Source: CAWAYH01 sp963786195
Lineage (GTDB): Bacteria; Acidobacteriota; Vicinamibacteria; Vicinamibacterales; 2-12-FULL-66-21
NCBI GenBank assembly: GCA_963786195.1
Contig: CAWAYH010000001.1
Coordinates: 1 to 64,000 of the forward strand
DNA: 64,000 nt
Reading direction: 5' to 3'
Both the position numbers and the translations under genes were made by a program. The notes beneath the pieces are model-generated. The model made no database searches. It was not told the DNA's origin and saw only the letters and a list, made by a program, of their open reading frames with translations. Shown here in pieces: positions 52,116 to 61,743 of this stretch. Positions within the stretch are counted from its first letter, which is position 1, and the number at the start of each line of letters is the position of its first letter.

Positions 52116-53198
52116 ATGTCTGATCCTGCTGTCACCGAAGCGGCCGTCCTCGAGGCCTTGAAAGCGGTCCGCGATCCCGACCTCAACCGCGACATCGTGT
52201 CGCTCAAGTTCATCAAGAACCTGCGCATCGACGGTCGGCGGGTGGCGTTCACGATCGAGCTGACGACGCCGGCCTGCCCGGTCAAGGACCAGATGCGCGA
52301 TCAGGCGAGGGCCGTCGTATCGGCGCTCCCCGGAGTCGCGACGGTCGACATCGAAATGACGGCCCAGGTGCGCTCGACGGTCTCGGCGGAGGCCGGAAAG
52401 CTGCCGGTGCCCGGCGTGAAGAACGTCATCGCCGTGGGCGCCGGGAAGGGCGGCGTCGGCAAGACGACCGTCGCCGTCAACCTCGCGATCGCCCTGAGCC
52501 AGTGCGGCGGACGCGTCGCGATGATCGATGGCGACATCTACGGTCCCAACGTGCCCATCATGCTCGGGCTGCGGACCCAGCTCACGACCGACGGGGAGAA
52601 GATCATCCCGGCCGAGCAGTACGGAATCCAGGTCGTGTCGATGGGCTTCCTGACGACCGACGATGCGCCGGTGATCTGGCGGGGACCGATGCTGCACGGC
52701 GCAATCCAGCAGTTCTTTCGCGAGGTGCGCTGGGGGACCATCGACTACCTGATCGTCGACATGCCGCCGGGGACGGGCGACGTGGCGCTGAGCCTGAGTC
52801 AGACGGTGGCGGTCTCGGGCGCGGTCGTCGTGACGACGCCACAGACGGTGTCGCTCGCAGACACGCGGCGCGCCGTGCGGATGTACCAGAAGCTCAACGT
52901 CCCGACGCTCGGCCTGATCGAGAACATGAGCCACTTCATCTGCCCCGGCTGCCAGATGGAGACCGACATCTTCGGCAAGGGTGGCGGCGAAGTGCTCGCG
53001 CAGGAACTTTCAGTGCCCTTCCTCGGACGCATCCCGATCTACGAGCCGATCCGCGTGGGTGGCGACACCGGCATACCGATCGCGATCGGCGAGCCAAAGT
53101 CACAGGCAGCGGGCGCATTCCGCGCCGCGGCCGAACGGCTTGCCGCCCAGTTGTCGATTCAAAGCTACAAGCGGCCGATCCCGCTGACTCCGGTCTAA
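52116..53198 (+). CDS. mrp: Mrp/ApbC iron-sulfur cluster carrier ATPase
   Basis: A 360-residue P-loop protein. Residues ~1-85 form a MIP18/DUF59 domain (LKAVRDPDLNRDIVSL, TTPACPVKDQMRDQAR); the ATPase follows with VGAGKGGVGKTTVAVNLA (deviant Walker A), YGPNVPIMLG and VDMPPGTGDVALSLSQT, and the cluster-binding pair in FICPGCQ. It assembles or transfers Fe-S clusters to target apoproteins. A -10-like TAGAAT at 52098-52103 would give a short leader. Confidence 0.95.
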   Translation: MSDPAVTEAAVLEALKAVRDPDLNRDIVSLKFIKNLRIDGRRVAFTIELTTPACPVKDQMRDQARAVVSALPGVATVDIEMTAQVRSTVSAEAGKLPVPGVKNVIAVGAGKGGVGKTTVAVNLAIALSQCGGRVAMIDGDIYGPNVPIMLGLRTQLTTDGEKIIPAEQYGIQVVSMGFLTTDDAPVIWRGPMLHGAIQQFFREVRWGTIDYLIVDMPPGTGDVALSLSQTVAVSGAVVVTTPQTVSLADTRRAVRMYQKLNVPTLGLIENMSHFICPGCQMETDIFGKGGGEVLAQELSVPFLGRIPIYEPIRVGGDTGIPIAIGEPKSQAAGAFRAAAERLAAQLSIQSYKRPIPLTPV

Positions 53199-53219
53199 AG
53201 GTTCACGAGGTTCATCGGC

Positions 53220-53675
53220 ATGAAGGCATATGTTGCTCTGGTTCTGATGGTGCTCTTCGGTGTGACGGGTTCGCGGGCGTCGGGCCCGGCCTCGGACGCG
53301 ATGAAGGCCATCGTGGGCTCGTATCTGGAAATACAGGCGCAGCTGGCGGCCGACAAGGTCAACGCGCTCAAGAAACCGGCGGACGCGATCGTGGCCAAGG
53401 CTACCGAGATGGGCGCCGGCGGGGCGGCGATGGCCACCGCAGCCAGGACGGTCGGCGGCGCCACCGATCTCAAGACGGCCCGCGAGGCATTTGGAGCGCT
53501 CAGCGACGCGGTGATCGCCGCCGCGAAGGCCGAGGGCTGGAAGGATCTCAGCGACGTGAAGCTCGCGTTCTGCCCGATGGTGAATCGGTCGTGGTTGCAG
53601 AAGGACGAGAAGATCCGCAATCCGTACTACGGAGCGGGCATGCTCGAGTGCGGGGAGTTCAAGAAGCCCCAGTAG
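53220..53675 (+). CDS. Secreted DUF3347-like protein
   Basis: A 151-residue exported protein with a signal peptide (AYVALVLMVLFGVTGSRA). The mature part is helical (VGSYLEIQAQLAADKVNAL) and ends with the family's C-terminal motif WLQKDEKIRNPYYGAGMLECGEF. DUF3347 domains are often attached to or encoded with copper-efflux proteins, but the neighbours here (Mrp, MFS) do not confirm that. Confidence 0.75.
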   Translation: MKAYVALVLMVLFGVTGSRASGPASDAMKAIVGSYLEIQAQLAADKVNALKKPADAIVAKATEMGAGGAAMATAARTVGGATDLKTAREAFGALSDAVIAAAKAEGWKDLSDVKLAFCPMVNRSWLQKDEKIRNPYYGAGMLECGEFKKPQ

Positions 53676-54858
53676 AAACGGGACCCTGACGGGGCGCCCT
53701 AGCCAGACGCCTCATGGCCAGCGCTCCCAGCGCGGGTCCGGGCGCCAGCGCCAGAAACGCCCACCGCCAGCCGCCGTACGCGGCCAGGACCGGCATCAAC
53801 CGCATGCTGACCATGGTCAGCAGAAACCCCGCGCACGTCTGCAGCGTGAGCGCGGTTCCGACGTGCGTTCGCGGGCTGAACTCCGAGACGAGCGCCGAGA
53901 ACTGCGCCGAATCCGCAACCACCGAGAATCCCCAGAGCACGGCCAGCAGCAGCAACAGCGGAAACGGTCCCCCGAACACCAGTCCAGCCGCGAGCGCGCA
54001 GGTCCCGCTGACGACCATCGCCGATCCCGCGATGCGCGCCTTCCCCCATGCATCCGCCCAGCTCCCGGCCATCACGCACCCGATGGCGCCGCTGGCGATC
54101 GCCACGAACGCGACGAGCGATCCCTGTCGACCGGCGGCCGCGCCGCTCGCGGCAATCGACGCCGCGGCGAACGCCGGAATCCACGTCCACATCGCGTAGA
54201 GCTCCCACATGTGCCCCAGGTAGCCGAGCGTCGCCAGTCGAACGCCGCGGTTGCGGATCACATGGCCGACGGCGTGCCGGTCGAACGGCGCCGACGCACT
54301 GACGTGCGGGCCGTCGCGAACACCGAGCTGCACGATGGCGCCGCCGGCGAGCGCGAGCGCCGACGACAGCCACATCAGCACGCGCCAGGGCACGTCGGCG
54401 GCAGCCCAGGCGAGCAGGTGCGGGAACGCCGATCCGATGGTCAGCGCGCCGACAAGGACGCCGAGCGCCCACCCCCGGCGCTCGAGGAACCAGCCGGCCG
54501 CGATCTTCATGCCCGGGGGATAGACGCAGGCCAGCGCGACGCCCGTCGCAAAGCGCAGCGCGATGACGGCGTCAGACGATGAGGCGAGCGGAATCGACGC
54601 GTTCGCGATGGCGCCCGCCACGCATCCGAGGGCGAACAGGCGACGCGCGTTCAGCACGTCCGCCAGGTTCAGCAGCGCGCTGACGAGCGTGCCCGCGACG
54701 AATCCCGCCTGGACGGCCATCGTCAGCCAGGCGAGGCCGGCGCCCGTGATGGAGAAGTCGGCCGCGATGGCCGGCGCTGCCGCGGTCGCCGAGAACCAGA
54801 TGGTCATGCCAAGGAACTGGCCGGCCGCCACGAGCGACAACATTCGACGCGCCAACAC
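53659..54858 (-). CDS. MFS transporter
   Basis: A 399-residue, twelve-helix permease. Helix 1 starts VAAGQFLGMTIWFSATAAA, the loop 2-3 region holds LADVLNARRLFALGC, and the second half repeats with SWADAWGKARIAGSAMV. It resembles the sugar or cyanate-type MFS group, but no substrate can be named. Its 3' end overlaps the DUF3347 gene by 17 bases, convergently. Confidence 0.88.
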   Translation of the reverse strand: MLARRMLSLVAAGQFLGMTIWFSATAAAPAIAADFSITGAGLAWLTMAVQAGFVAGTLVSALLNLADVLNARRLFALGCVAGAIANASIPLASSSDAVIALRFATGVALACVYPPGMKIAAGWFLERRGWALGVLVGALTIGSAFPHLLAWAAADVPWRVLMWLSSALALAGGAIVQLGVRDGPHVSASAPFDRHAVGHVIRNRGVRLATLGYLGHMWELYAMWTWIPAFAAASIAASGAAAGRQGSLVAFVAIASGAIGCVMAGSWADAWGKARIAGSAMVVSGTCALAAGLVFGGPFPLLLLLAVLWGFSVVADSAQFSALVSEFSPRTHVGTALTLQTCAGFLLTMVSMRLMPVLAAYGGWRWAFLALAPGPALGALAMRRLARAPRQGPVSTGAS

Positions 54859-54880
54859 GGTCTACAATTCTAGCCGCGGT

Positions 54881-54965
54881 TACAGATTGCGGATCGCGGA
54901 TTGCGGGTTGCGGATTGGGATTGCGGATCGCGGATTGCGGATTGGGATTGCGGATTGCGGATTTG
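54881..54965. repeat. Short tandem repeat GGATTGC/GGATCGC
   Basis: Heptamer-based array: GCGGATTGCGG units interspersed with GGGATTGC, at least ten copies of GGATNGC-like words in 85 bp. It lies between the divergent MFS and M16 genes and could shift or separate their promoters; TACAAT at 54863-54868 just upstream is a plausible -10 box. Array length probably varies between strains. Confidence 0.75.
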
Positions 54966-54979
54966 GAAGCGGGTTCATC

Positions 54980-56287
54980 TTGAACATTCCCTTTACGTCA
55001 CACACGTTGGACAACGGGCTGGATGTGATCGTGCACGAGGATCATTCGTGCCCCATCGTTGCCGTCAACGTCTGGTACCACGTCGGGTCCAAGAACGAGG
55101 AGCCGGGGCGCACCGGTTTTGCGCATCTGTTCGAGCACCTGATGTTCGAGGGGTCGCAGCACCACGACCACGGATACTTTCGACCGCTGCAGGAGGCCGG
55201 CGGCACGCTGAACGGGTCCACGAACGTCGACCGGACGAACTACTGGGAGGTCGTTCCGAGCAATGCTCTGGAGCTGGCGTTGTGGATGGAATCGGATCGG
55301 ATGGGCTATCTGCTTCCGGCTCTGACGGACGCGAAGTTTGCGAACCAGCGCGACGTCGTGCTGAACGAACGGCGGCAGAACTACGAGAACCGTCCCTACG
55401 GGCTTGCCGGCATCGCCATGGCCGCGGCGCTGTACCCGCCTCGTCATCCCTACCATTGGCTGACCATCGGCGCCGCTGACGATCTCCGGGCCGCGACGAT
55501 TGAGGACGTGCGTGCGTTTTTCCGGACGTACTACCGGCCGGGGAACGCCTCTCTCGCGCTGGCAGGCGACGTTGATACCGAGCGGGCGTTGCGCCTCGCG
55601 TCGGACTACTTCGGCGAGATACCGAGCGGATCGGAGCCGCCGCCCTGGACCGACCCCGAGCCGGCGTCGGTTGACGGAGACGTCCGGCTGCTCCTCGAGG
55701 ATCGCGTGGAGCTGCCGCGGCTCTACATGGCGTGGCATTCTCCCGCGCTCTTCGCCGACGGGGACGCGCAGCTGGATCTGGTGTCGGACGTCCTTGCCGG
55801 TGGAAAGACGTCACGGTTGTACCGGACACTGATTTACGAGCAGCGCATCGCCACCGAAGTGGCGGCCTCGCAGAACTCACGGGAAATCGGCGGCTCGTTT
55901 CAGATCGTCGCGACCGCGGCGCCGGGAAGGACGCTCGAAGAACTGGACCGTGCCATCACCGGCGAACTGTCGGCGCTCATCGAGCACGGCCCCACCCCTC
56001 CCGAAATGCAGCGCGGGCTCGTGCAGGCCGAAGCGCATTTCGTGTACCGGCTGCAGTCCGTCGGCGGGTTCGGTGGCAAGTCCGACCAGCTGAACGCGTA
56101 CAACGTGTACCTGGGCGATGCCGCATTCTTCAACAAGGACCTCGATCGGTACCGCAACGCCCGCGCCGAGGATCTGCAGCACACGGCGCGCCGATGGCTT
56201 GGCTTGAATCGCGTGGCGCTCAGCGTCGTGCCGCGCGGCCGCGCGTCGCTCGCCCTGAGCGGCTCCCGGCCGGTGGACGTGTCCTGA
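54980..56287 (+). CDS. M16 zinc metallopeptidase, catalytic subunit
   Basis: A 435-residue protein. It contains the inverted zinc motif HLFEH (RTGFAHLFEHLMFEGS) with the downstream glutamate in the DVVLNERRQNYENRPYG region, so this is the active member of a two-protein M16B pair like bacterial pitrilysin/MPP homologues. I take the TTG at 54980, right after the tandem repeat, because conserved sequence (FTSHTLDNGLDVIVHED) starts there; longer starts would translate the repeat itself. Degrades short or unfolded peptides. No signal peptide is seen from this start. Confidence 0.88.
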   Translation: MNIPFTSHTLDNGLDVIVHEDHSCPIVAVNVWYHVGSKNEEPGRTGFAHLFEHLMFEGSQHHDHGYFRPLQEAGGTLNGSTNVDRTNYWEVVPSNALELALWMESDRMGYLLPALTDAKFANQRDVVLNERRQNYENRPYGLAGIAMAAALYPPRHPYHWLTIGAADDLRAATIEDVRAFFRTYYRPGNASLALAGDVDTERALRLASDYFGEIPSGSEPPPWTDPEPASVDGDVRLLLEDRVELPRLYMAWHSPALFADGDAQLDLVSDVLAGGKTSRLYRTLIYEQRIATEVAASQNSREIGGSFQIVATAAPGRTLEELDRAITGELSALIEHGPTPPEMQRGLVQAEAHFVYRLQSVGGFGGKSDQLNAYNVYLGDAAFFNKDLDRYRNARAEDLQHTARRWLGLNRVALSVVPRGRASLALSGSRPVDVS

Positions 56288-57639
56288 TGGCGGTCGATCG
56301 ATCGCGGCTGCCGCAGCCCGGCGACGAGCCCGGCTTCACGTTTCCAGAGATTCGCCGGCGGCGGATGTCGAACGGCGCGCATGCGTGGACGGTGGAGCAT
56401 CATGCCGTGCCGATCGTCAGCGTCCTGGTCTTGATTCAGGCCGGCGCTGCCTTCGATCCCGCGGACCGGCCGGGCCTGGCGGCGATCACCGCCGATCTGC
56501 TGGACGAGGGCTGCGGCGATCTCGATGCGCTCGCGCTCCACGAGACGCTGGGACGCCTGGGAGCGCACCTCGAGACCGAAGTGGGCGCGGATGCCACGCT
56601 CGTGAGCGTCACCGCGCTGGAACGCTTCGCCGCCCCCGCGCTCGCGGTACTCGCAGACCTGATTGCGAGACCGCAACTCGATCCGCGCGAGTTCCAACGC
56701 GTGCGCGATCTCAGGCTGAATCGTCTTCTTCAGCTCGCCGACATCCCGTCAGCGCTCGCGGACCGTTCGTTCCTCGAGCTCCTGTATGGCTCTCATCCGT
56801 ACGGTCATCTCTCGATTGGCACGGAATCCTCGCTGAACGCCATGACGGTCGACGAGGTTCGCGCGTTTCACCGCGCGATCTACGACCCGGCACGCTCGAC
56901 GATCATCGCGGTCGGCGACGCGACGCACGATCGGCTGTCGGACCTGATCGAGCAGGCGTTTGGCCAGTGGGTATCAGGACCCGACGCTGCGGCGGTCGTA
57001 CCGAATCTCCAGGCAGTCGCACTCTCTTCGTCGTCGCGGAAGCTTTCGTTGATCCATCGGGCGGGCGCGCCACAATCCGAGCTGCGCATCGGCCACGTAG
57101 CGGCGGCGAGAAGCTCGCCCGATTATCACGCGCTCGTGACGCTCAACATGGTGCTCGGCGGGCAGTTCGTCAGCCGCCTCAATCTCAACCTGCGCGAGGG
57201 CAAGGGCTACACCTACGGCGTCAGGACGAGCTTCGACTTCCGGAGAGGCCCCGGCCCGTTCTCGCTTCACACGAGCGTCCAGTCGGACGCCACGGCCGAA
57301 GCCGTGCGTGAATCGCTGGCCGAGTTGTCCCAAATCCGCGATGAGCGGCCCGTGACCGCCGATGAGCTCGAGCTTGCCCGGTCGGCGCTCACCCGTGGTT
57401 ATCCCCGCGGATTCGAAACCGCGGGCCAGGTCGGCAGGGCCGCCGCCCAGCTCGCCCTCTACGATCTGCCCGATGACTATTTCACACGGTTCGTGCCGAC
57501 CGTACGGTCGTTGACGAGAGACGACGTGACTCGGACAGCTGCCAGATACATCGATCCCCCGCGCCTGCTGACCGTGGTCGTGGGCGATCGCGACAAGGTG
57601 GCGTCCTCGCTGGCGAAGCTCGGATTGGTGAACGACTAG
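56287..57639 (+). CDS. M16 peptidase-like protein, non-catalytic partner
   Basis: A 450-residue protein whose ATG overlaps the stop of the catalytic gene (TGATG). It has the M16 fold (NGAHAWTVEHHAVPIVSVLV, RPGLAAITADLLDEG) but ADLLDEG replaces HxxEH, so it cannot bind zinc. It keeps the Arg/Tyr-type element near the end of the second domain (GKGYTYGVRTSFDF). It should pair with the upstream subunit to form the closed chamber. Confidence 0.9.
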   Translation: MAVDRSRLPQPGDEPGFTFPEIRRRRMSNGAHAWTVEHHAVPIVSVLVLIQAGAAFDPADRPGLAAITADLLDEGCGDLDALALHETLGRLGAHLETEVGADATLVSVTALERFAAPALAVLADLIARPQLDPREFQRVRDLRLNRLLQLADIPSALADRSFLELLYGSHPYGHLSIGTESSLNAMTVDEVRAFHRAIYDPARSTIIAVGDATHDRLSDLIEQAFGQWVSGPDAAAVVPNLQAVALSSSSRKLSLIHRAGAPQSELRIGHVAAARSSPDYHALVTLNMVLGGQFVSRLNLNLREGKGYTYGVRTSFDFRRGPGPFSLHTSVQSDATAEAVRESLAELSQIRDERPVTADELELARSALTRGYPRGFETAGQVGRAAAQLALYDLPDDYFTRFVPTVRSLTRDDVTRTAARYIDPPRLLTVVVGDRDKVASSLAKLGLVND

Positions 57640-57782
57640 AAGCTGTCTCATAAAGCTGCCGCTCGGTCCACGGTGCGAGCGAGCATGGCGAGCGAGCCAC
57701 GCGACCGGAGCGCGCCGGCGAAGCGGCGCGCGAGAGAGCGTGTGGGGGAGTCCGAGGGGCGAAAGCCCCTCGGAGAAGACAC
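57640..57782 (+). other. Structured spacer with strong hairpins
   Basis: Between the M16 pair and the oxidoreductase. It holds GCGCGCCG/CGGCGCGC (57710-57731, six-base loop) and CCGAGGGGC-GAAA-GCCCCTCGG (57752-57773), a nine-pair stem closed by a GAAA tetraloop that ends nine bases before the next ATG. GAAA-capped stems are RNA-like. No U-run follows, so it is not a classic terminator; a 5' leader structure or a dispersed palindromic repeat is more likely. Confidence 0.6.
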
Positions 57783-58806
57783 GTGAAGGCCGTTCGATTC
57801 CATCAGCACGGTCCCCCCGAAGTCCTCCAGGACCGAGGACGCGCCGGATCCTGTGCCGCAGCCCGGTCGCGCCATAGTACGGGTCCGCGCGTGTGCCCTG
57901 AACCACCTCGATTTGTGGGAGCGCCGCGGCATCGAGCGCGTCCGGCTCCCGATGCCACATATCTCCGGCAGCGACATCGCCGGCGAGGTCCTGGATGCGG
58001 GAGGCGGTTCCGTGCCGGTCGGCACGCGTGTGATGCTCCAGCCGGGTACGTGCTGCGGCCAGTGCCCGATCTGCCGCGAGGGCCGGGACAACCTGTGCCG
58101 GCAGTACGACGTCCTCGGTCTGCAGTCCGACGGCGGGTACGCGGAACGGACCTCGGTTCCGCTCGACAGCCTCCTGCCGATTCCTGATCACATCGACTTC
58201 GTGACGGCCGCGGCGTTCCCCCTGACGTTCCTGACGGCATGGCACATGCTCGTCACGCTGGCACGCGTTCGAACCGGAGATTGCGTCCTCGTGCTGGCGG
58301 GGGGCAGCGGCGTGGGTCAGGCAGCGATCCAGATCGCCAGGTTGCACGGCGCACGCGTCCTCGCCACCTCGGGACCTTCCAAGCTCGCGCAGACACGAGC
58401 GCTCGGGGCGGAGGACGTGTTCGACCACTACGCCGGCGACTTCGCGCAACAGGCCAAAGCTGCCACCGGCGGACGCGGCGTCGACATCGTCGTCGAGCAC
58501 GTCGGCGAGGCGACGTGGGCCCGCAGCGTGCGCGCGCTCGCCAACGGGGGACGTCTGGTCACCTGCGGCGCCACGACGGGGCCAAACGCAACACTGGACC
58601 TGCGACACCTCTTTGCCCGACAGCTCTCGCTGCTCGGTTCCTACATGGGCACGAAAGCGGAGCTCGTCGAGGCCGCGGCGCATTTCTTCGCCGGACGGTT
58701 GAATCCGGTCGTCGACGAGGTCCTGCCGCTCGCCGAGGCTGCAGCGGCGCACCGGCGCCTCGAAGCCAGCCAGCAGTTCGGAAAGATCGTTTTGAAGGTG
58801 GATTAG
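57783..58806 (+). CDS. Zinc-binding quinone oxidoreductase/alcohol dehydrogenase, N-terminal frameshift
   Basis: A MDR-family enzyme of about 340 residues. The ATG at 57783 opens KAVRFHQHGPPEVLQ; about 50 bases later the sense moves to the next frame (EDAPDPVPQPGRAIVRVRA) and continues to 58806. Structural zinc cysteines are present (CCGQCPICREGRDNLC), as are the ligand GSDIAGEVL and the nucleotide-binding VLVLAGGSGVGQAAIQIA. Reduces a carbonyl or quinone with NAD(P)H. One indel near 57833 is needed to join the parts; translation from 57853 alone would miss the first strands. Confidence 0.85.
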
Positions 58807-58828
58807 CGACACCCCGACCGGGATGTCG

Positions 58829-59032
58829 CTACAGGTACTTCAGGAGACCCGCGAGCGCGTCGTACAACGCGCCCGCGATGGCGCGCGCGAGCGGCGAGTA
58901 TTCGCCCTTGGCCACCGAATCGGCGACCATGACCGGCTGGGTAATCATCAGCCAGATAAGGCCGCCGGCCAGGGCAATCGCCAGTACTCCGGCGACGCCT
59001 ACGAGGCTGAGGCTGACTCGGGCAAAGCTCAT
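58829..59032 (-). CDS. Small single-helix membrane protein
   Basis: A 67-residue protein with one long membrane helix (LVGVAGVLAIALAGGLIWLMI) and a short amphipathic C-terminus (AIAGALYDALAGLLKYL). Convergent with the oxidoreductase. Unrecognised; reads well as a protein but has no known relatives that I can name. Confidence 0.55.
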   Translation of the reverse strand: MSFARVSLSLVGVAGVLAIALAGGLIWLMITQPVMVADSVAKGEYSPLARAIAGALYDALAGLLKYL

Positions 59033-59222
59033 ACGGACTCGCTCAGTCTACAACGGTCCCCAGGTCTCAGCAGTTGGACGCCACAGGGTCCCCGGGGGTT
59101 CCTCCGCCCTACGCCGCCTGCCGGCCGGAAACCACCGTCCACCGACTGTCCGATTATCGGAATAATCGCTCTTCTTTACGCGCCAGACACCCCGGCGGTT
59201 AACACGGACTCGACCGTGCCCG

Positions 59223-60230
59223 TCAGAGACTCCGGCTCAGAAACCGGCAAAGGGTCAATCCGTCGAGCCACTTGAAGGGCGTCACGCCTGTGCTGTAGTG
59301 GCCGCAGGGCAGCACCGTGAGCTCGTGATCGATTTCGCGACGCCGGAACTCGTCGACGAGCAATCTGGAGAGGTCCACGGGGAACGTGAGGTCGTAACGC
59401 GCGTAGATCAGGAGAATTTTCTTGCCCTGCAGCCGGTCCAGATAGGGATACGGCGAGATGGGCATCCAGATCCGGCGGAGGCGTTCCAGATTGATATGCC
59501 CCTCCAGCCCCTTCCTCACATGCGCCGTCGACAGCCCGGACCATACGACGTCCGCGAAATACGGCGAGATGTGATTCAGGGCGGCGGCGCGGAGCAACGG
59601 CTCGTGGGCCGCTGTCAGCATGGCCAGGCACGATCCCAGACTGGTTCCCAGAATGCCGATCGATTCGTACCCGCGGGACGCAAGCCAGGCGATCCCGCGC
59701 CGGGTATCGAGTACGGCCTGACGGCAGACCTGAGCCGTCCTCGCCACGTTGGCGCTGACGATGTAGTCGGCGCGCCGGAGCTCGGGCGGGCGCCGATCGT
59801 CATGATAGGGCAGGCTCAGTCGCAGCACGCTGACCTTGAACCGGTTGATCAGGCGGCACAGGCCCACATGCCCGTCAGGCTCCGCGTTCCACTGCGGCAG
59901 GACGATCACCGCTCGCTTCCGGCCGGCCGGTGAGTGGTCCGGAAAGTACCGCGCCCGGACGGTGTTGTTCTCGGGGTGAGGGGTGGTAATCGCGCTCGGG
60001 TAGGACAGCCACTCGCCATCGAGCGCATAGTCCTCGCAGGGCGGCAGCGCGAAGAAGCGGTCGCTCGATGCGACCATGGCATCGGCCCACTGCTCGAGAA
60101 ACGCGGCCTCGCCGTTCGTCCGTGCGGCGCTGTCAATCCAGTCCAGGCCCCATTCGAACGGGCGCACCTCGCGCTCCGTGGCGGCGGCCGCGAGCCGTTG
60201 CTCCCAGTCGTGAAAGAACCGCGTCAGCAC
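59223..60230 (-). CDS. Alpha/beta hydrolase
   Basis: A 335-residue protein. The nucleophile elbow is GILGTSLGSCLAML (GTSLGS), preceded by the beta-strand region RAVIVLPQWNAEPDGHVGL; KILLIYARYDLTFPVDLS supplies the acidic residue and LPCGHYSTG the catalytic histidine. Probably an esterase or peptidase-like serine hydrolase of unknown substrate. Its start overlaps the end of the amidase gene by seven bases, so it is the last gene of that operon. Confidence 0.85.
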   Translation of the reverse strand: MLTRFFHDWEQRLAAAATEREVRPFEWGLDWIDSAARTNGEAAFLEQWADAMVASSDRFFALPPCEDYALDGEWLSYPSAITTPHPENNTVRARYFPDHSPAGRKRAVIVLPQWNAEPDGHVGLCRLINRFKVSVLRLSLPYHDDRRPPELRRADYIVSANVARTAQVCRQAVLDTRRGIAWLASRGYESIGILGTSLGSCLAMLTAAHEPLLRAAALNHISPYFADVVWSGLSTAHVRKGLEGHINLERLRRIWMPISPYPYLDRLQGKKILLIYARYDLTFPVDLSRLLVDEFRRREIDHELTVLPCGHYSTGVTPFKWLDGLTLCRFLSRSL

Positions 60231-61574
60231 GAGTGTGCGGGGGCCAGCTGGCGATCGACCGTCACCGCGACGTCGAGCAGGCGCTCCGTGCCATCGCGAC
60301 GACCGACGAGCTGCAGACTCCGTGGTAACCCGTCACGCGATGATGGCGCCGGCAGCGCGATCGCCGGGTGGCCGGTCAGGTTGAACAACTGCGTCAGCCG
60401 CAGCATCATCGCACGCACCGGCTCCTGCGAGCCCTGCACGTCCACGCTCGTGGCGCCGAGTGGCGGCGCTGGAATCGGCAGCGTCGGCAGAAGCAGCGCG
60501 TCGCAACCTTCCATGGCGCGGTCGACGGCCGCGACCAGCATTTCTCGTAGTCGCATCGCGCGGATGTAGTCTTCGGCGAGGACGTATCGTCCCATCTCGA
60601 GGCGCAAGCGGACACCCGGCGAGTAGAGAGCCGCGTGGCGGTCGAGCGATCCGGCGTGATACCACGAGGCTTCGGGCAGCTGGATGTGGAGGTAAACGTC
60701 CGGCGTCGAGGCCGCGTGCTCGATGACGACATCGCGAACGGTGTGGCCCGCCGCGCCTAGCGCTTCGCACGCCTGAGCCAGCGCGAGTGCGACGCCATCC
60801 TCGAGTCGATCGCAGAAATACGGGCGGGGCACGCCAATCACGTAGCGTCCCGGGTCTCCAGCCTTGCGCGGCGGTGTGCCTTTGAGAACGTGCAGCAGCA
60901 GCGCGAGATCGGCCGCGGACCGCGCCATCGGGCCGACGTGGTCGAGCGATGCGCTGAGTTGGATCACGGCCTTGGCCGACACTTCGCCGTAGGTAGGCTT
61001 CAGACCGTAGACGCCGCAGGCCGCCGCCGGAATACGAATCGAGCCGCCGGTGTCCGTGCCCAGTGCCCCGAGGCACATTCCGGCCGCGAGCGCCGCGGCA
61101 GCGCCGCCGCTCGAATCCGCCGGCCGACCTGGTCTCGTCGTGCGGGTTTCGAACCGGCCCGAATGCTGATTCGTCGCTCGTCGTTCCGAACGCAAACTCG
61201 TGGAGGTTGGTCTTGCCGATGACGATCGCGCCGGCCTCGCGGAGCCTCCAGACGACGGGGGCGTCCTGACGGGCCACGGCGGCGGGCAGTGCAGCCCCCG
61301 CGGTCGTCCTGGTTCCTGCGACATCGATCAGGTCCTTGATTGAAACCGGGATGCCGTGCAGCGGACCGCGATAGCGGCCGGCCTGGATCTCGGCCTCAGC
61401 GCGCCGGGCGGCCTCGAGCGCGTCGCCATCGAGCCGCGTGATGAAGGCGTTGAGCGTGGGTCGCGCGTCGATCCGGGCGAGGCAGGCCTTCACCAGGTCG
61501 ACCGGCGAGACCGCCCGGGACTGCAGGAGCGGCGCGACCTGAGCGATGGACGAGAGCTCGGGCTCAGCGGTCAT
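60224..61574 (-). pseudogene. Amidase-signature enzyme, single frameshift
   Basis: From the ATG at 61574: PVDLVKACLARIDARPTLNA, then the catalytic lysine in GIPVSIKDLIDVAG and GAIVIGKTNLHEFAFG. Near 61120 the sense moves to another frame, which carries SSGGAAAALAAGMCLGALG, GTDTGGSIRIPAAACG with the Ser-Ser pair, and runs to 60224. One indel separates them. Repaired length ~449 residues, normal for the family (GatA/AtzE/nylon hydrolase-like). No GatB or GatC lies nearby, so an amide hydrolase rather than Glu-tRNA amidotransferase is likely. Confidence 0.85.
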
Positions 61575-61743
61575 GGCGCTCTCCTTCGAGCGTCGAGGAT
61601 CGACCCTCCAGCCTCTCTTCTGCTTCGCGCAGCCTCGCCGTCGATTTTGCGAGCGTCTCCAGTAGCGGCCTGAGGGCCGGGAGCCCCCGACGCTCTGCGT
61701 CGGCAGTCGCGGCGGCGAGCCAGGCGTCGATGCGGGTGGACAT
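61564..61743 (-). CDS. Small helical protein upstream of the amidase
   Basis: A 59-residue protein: TRIDAWLAAATADAERRG, then ALRPLLETLAKSTARLREAE. Its ATG overlaps the stop of the outer-membrane gene (TGATG) and its stop lies inside the start of the amidase gene, so all are translationally linked. In position and size it is like the GatC/AtzG-type small helical partners of amidases, but the sequence is too short to be sure. Confidence 0.6.
   Translation of the reverse strand: MSTRIDAWLAAATADAERRGLPALRPLLETLAKSTARLREAEERLEGRSSTLEGERHDR

Noticed and set aside
57752..57773. Rho-independent terminator of the M16 operon
   Set aside because: The stem is strong but there is no T-run after it, and it lies close to the next start codon rather than to the M16 stop.
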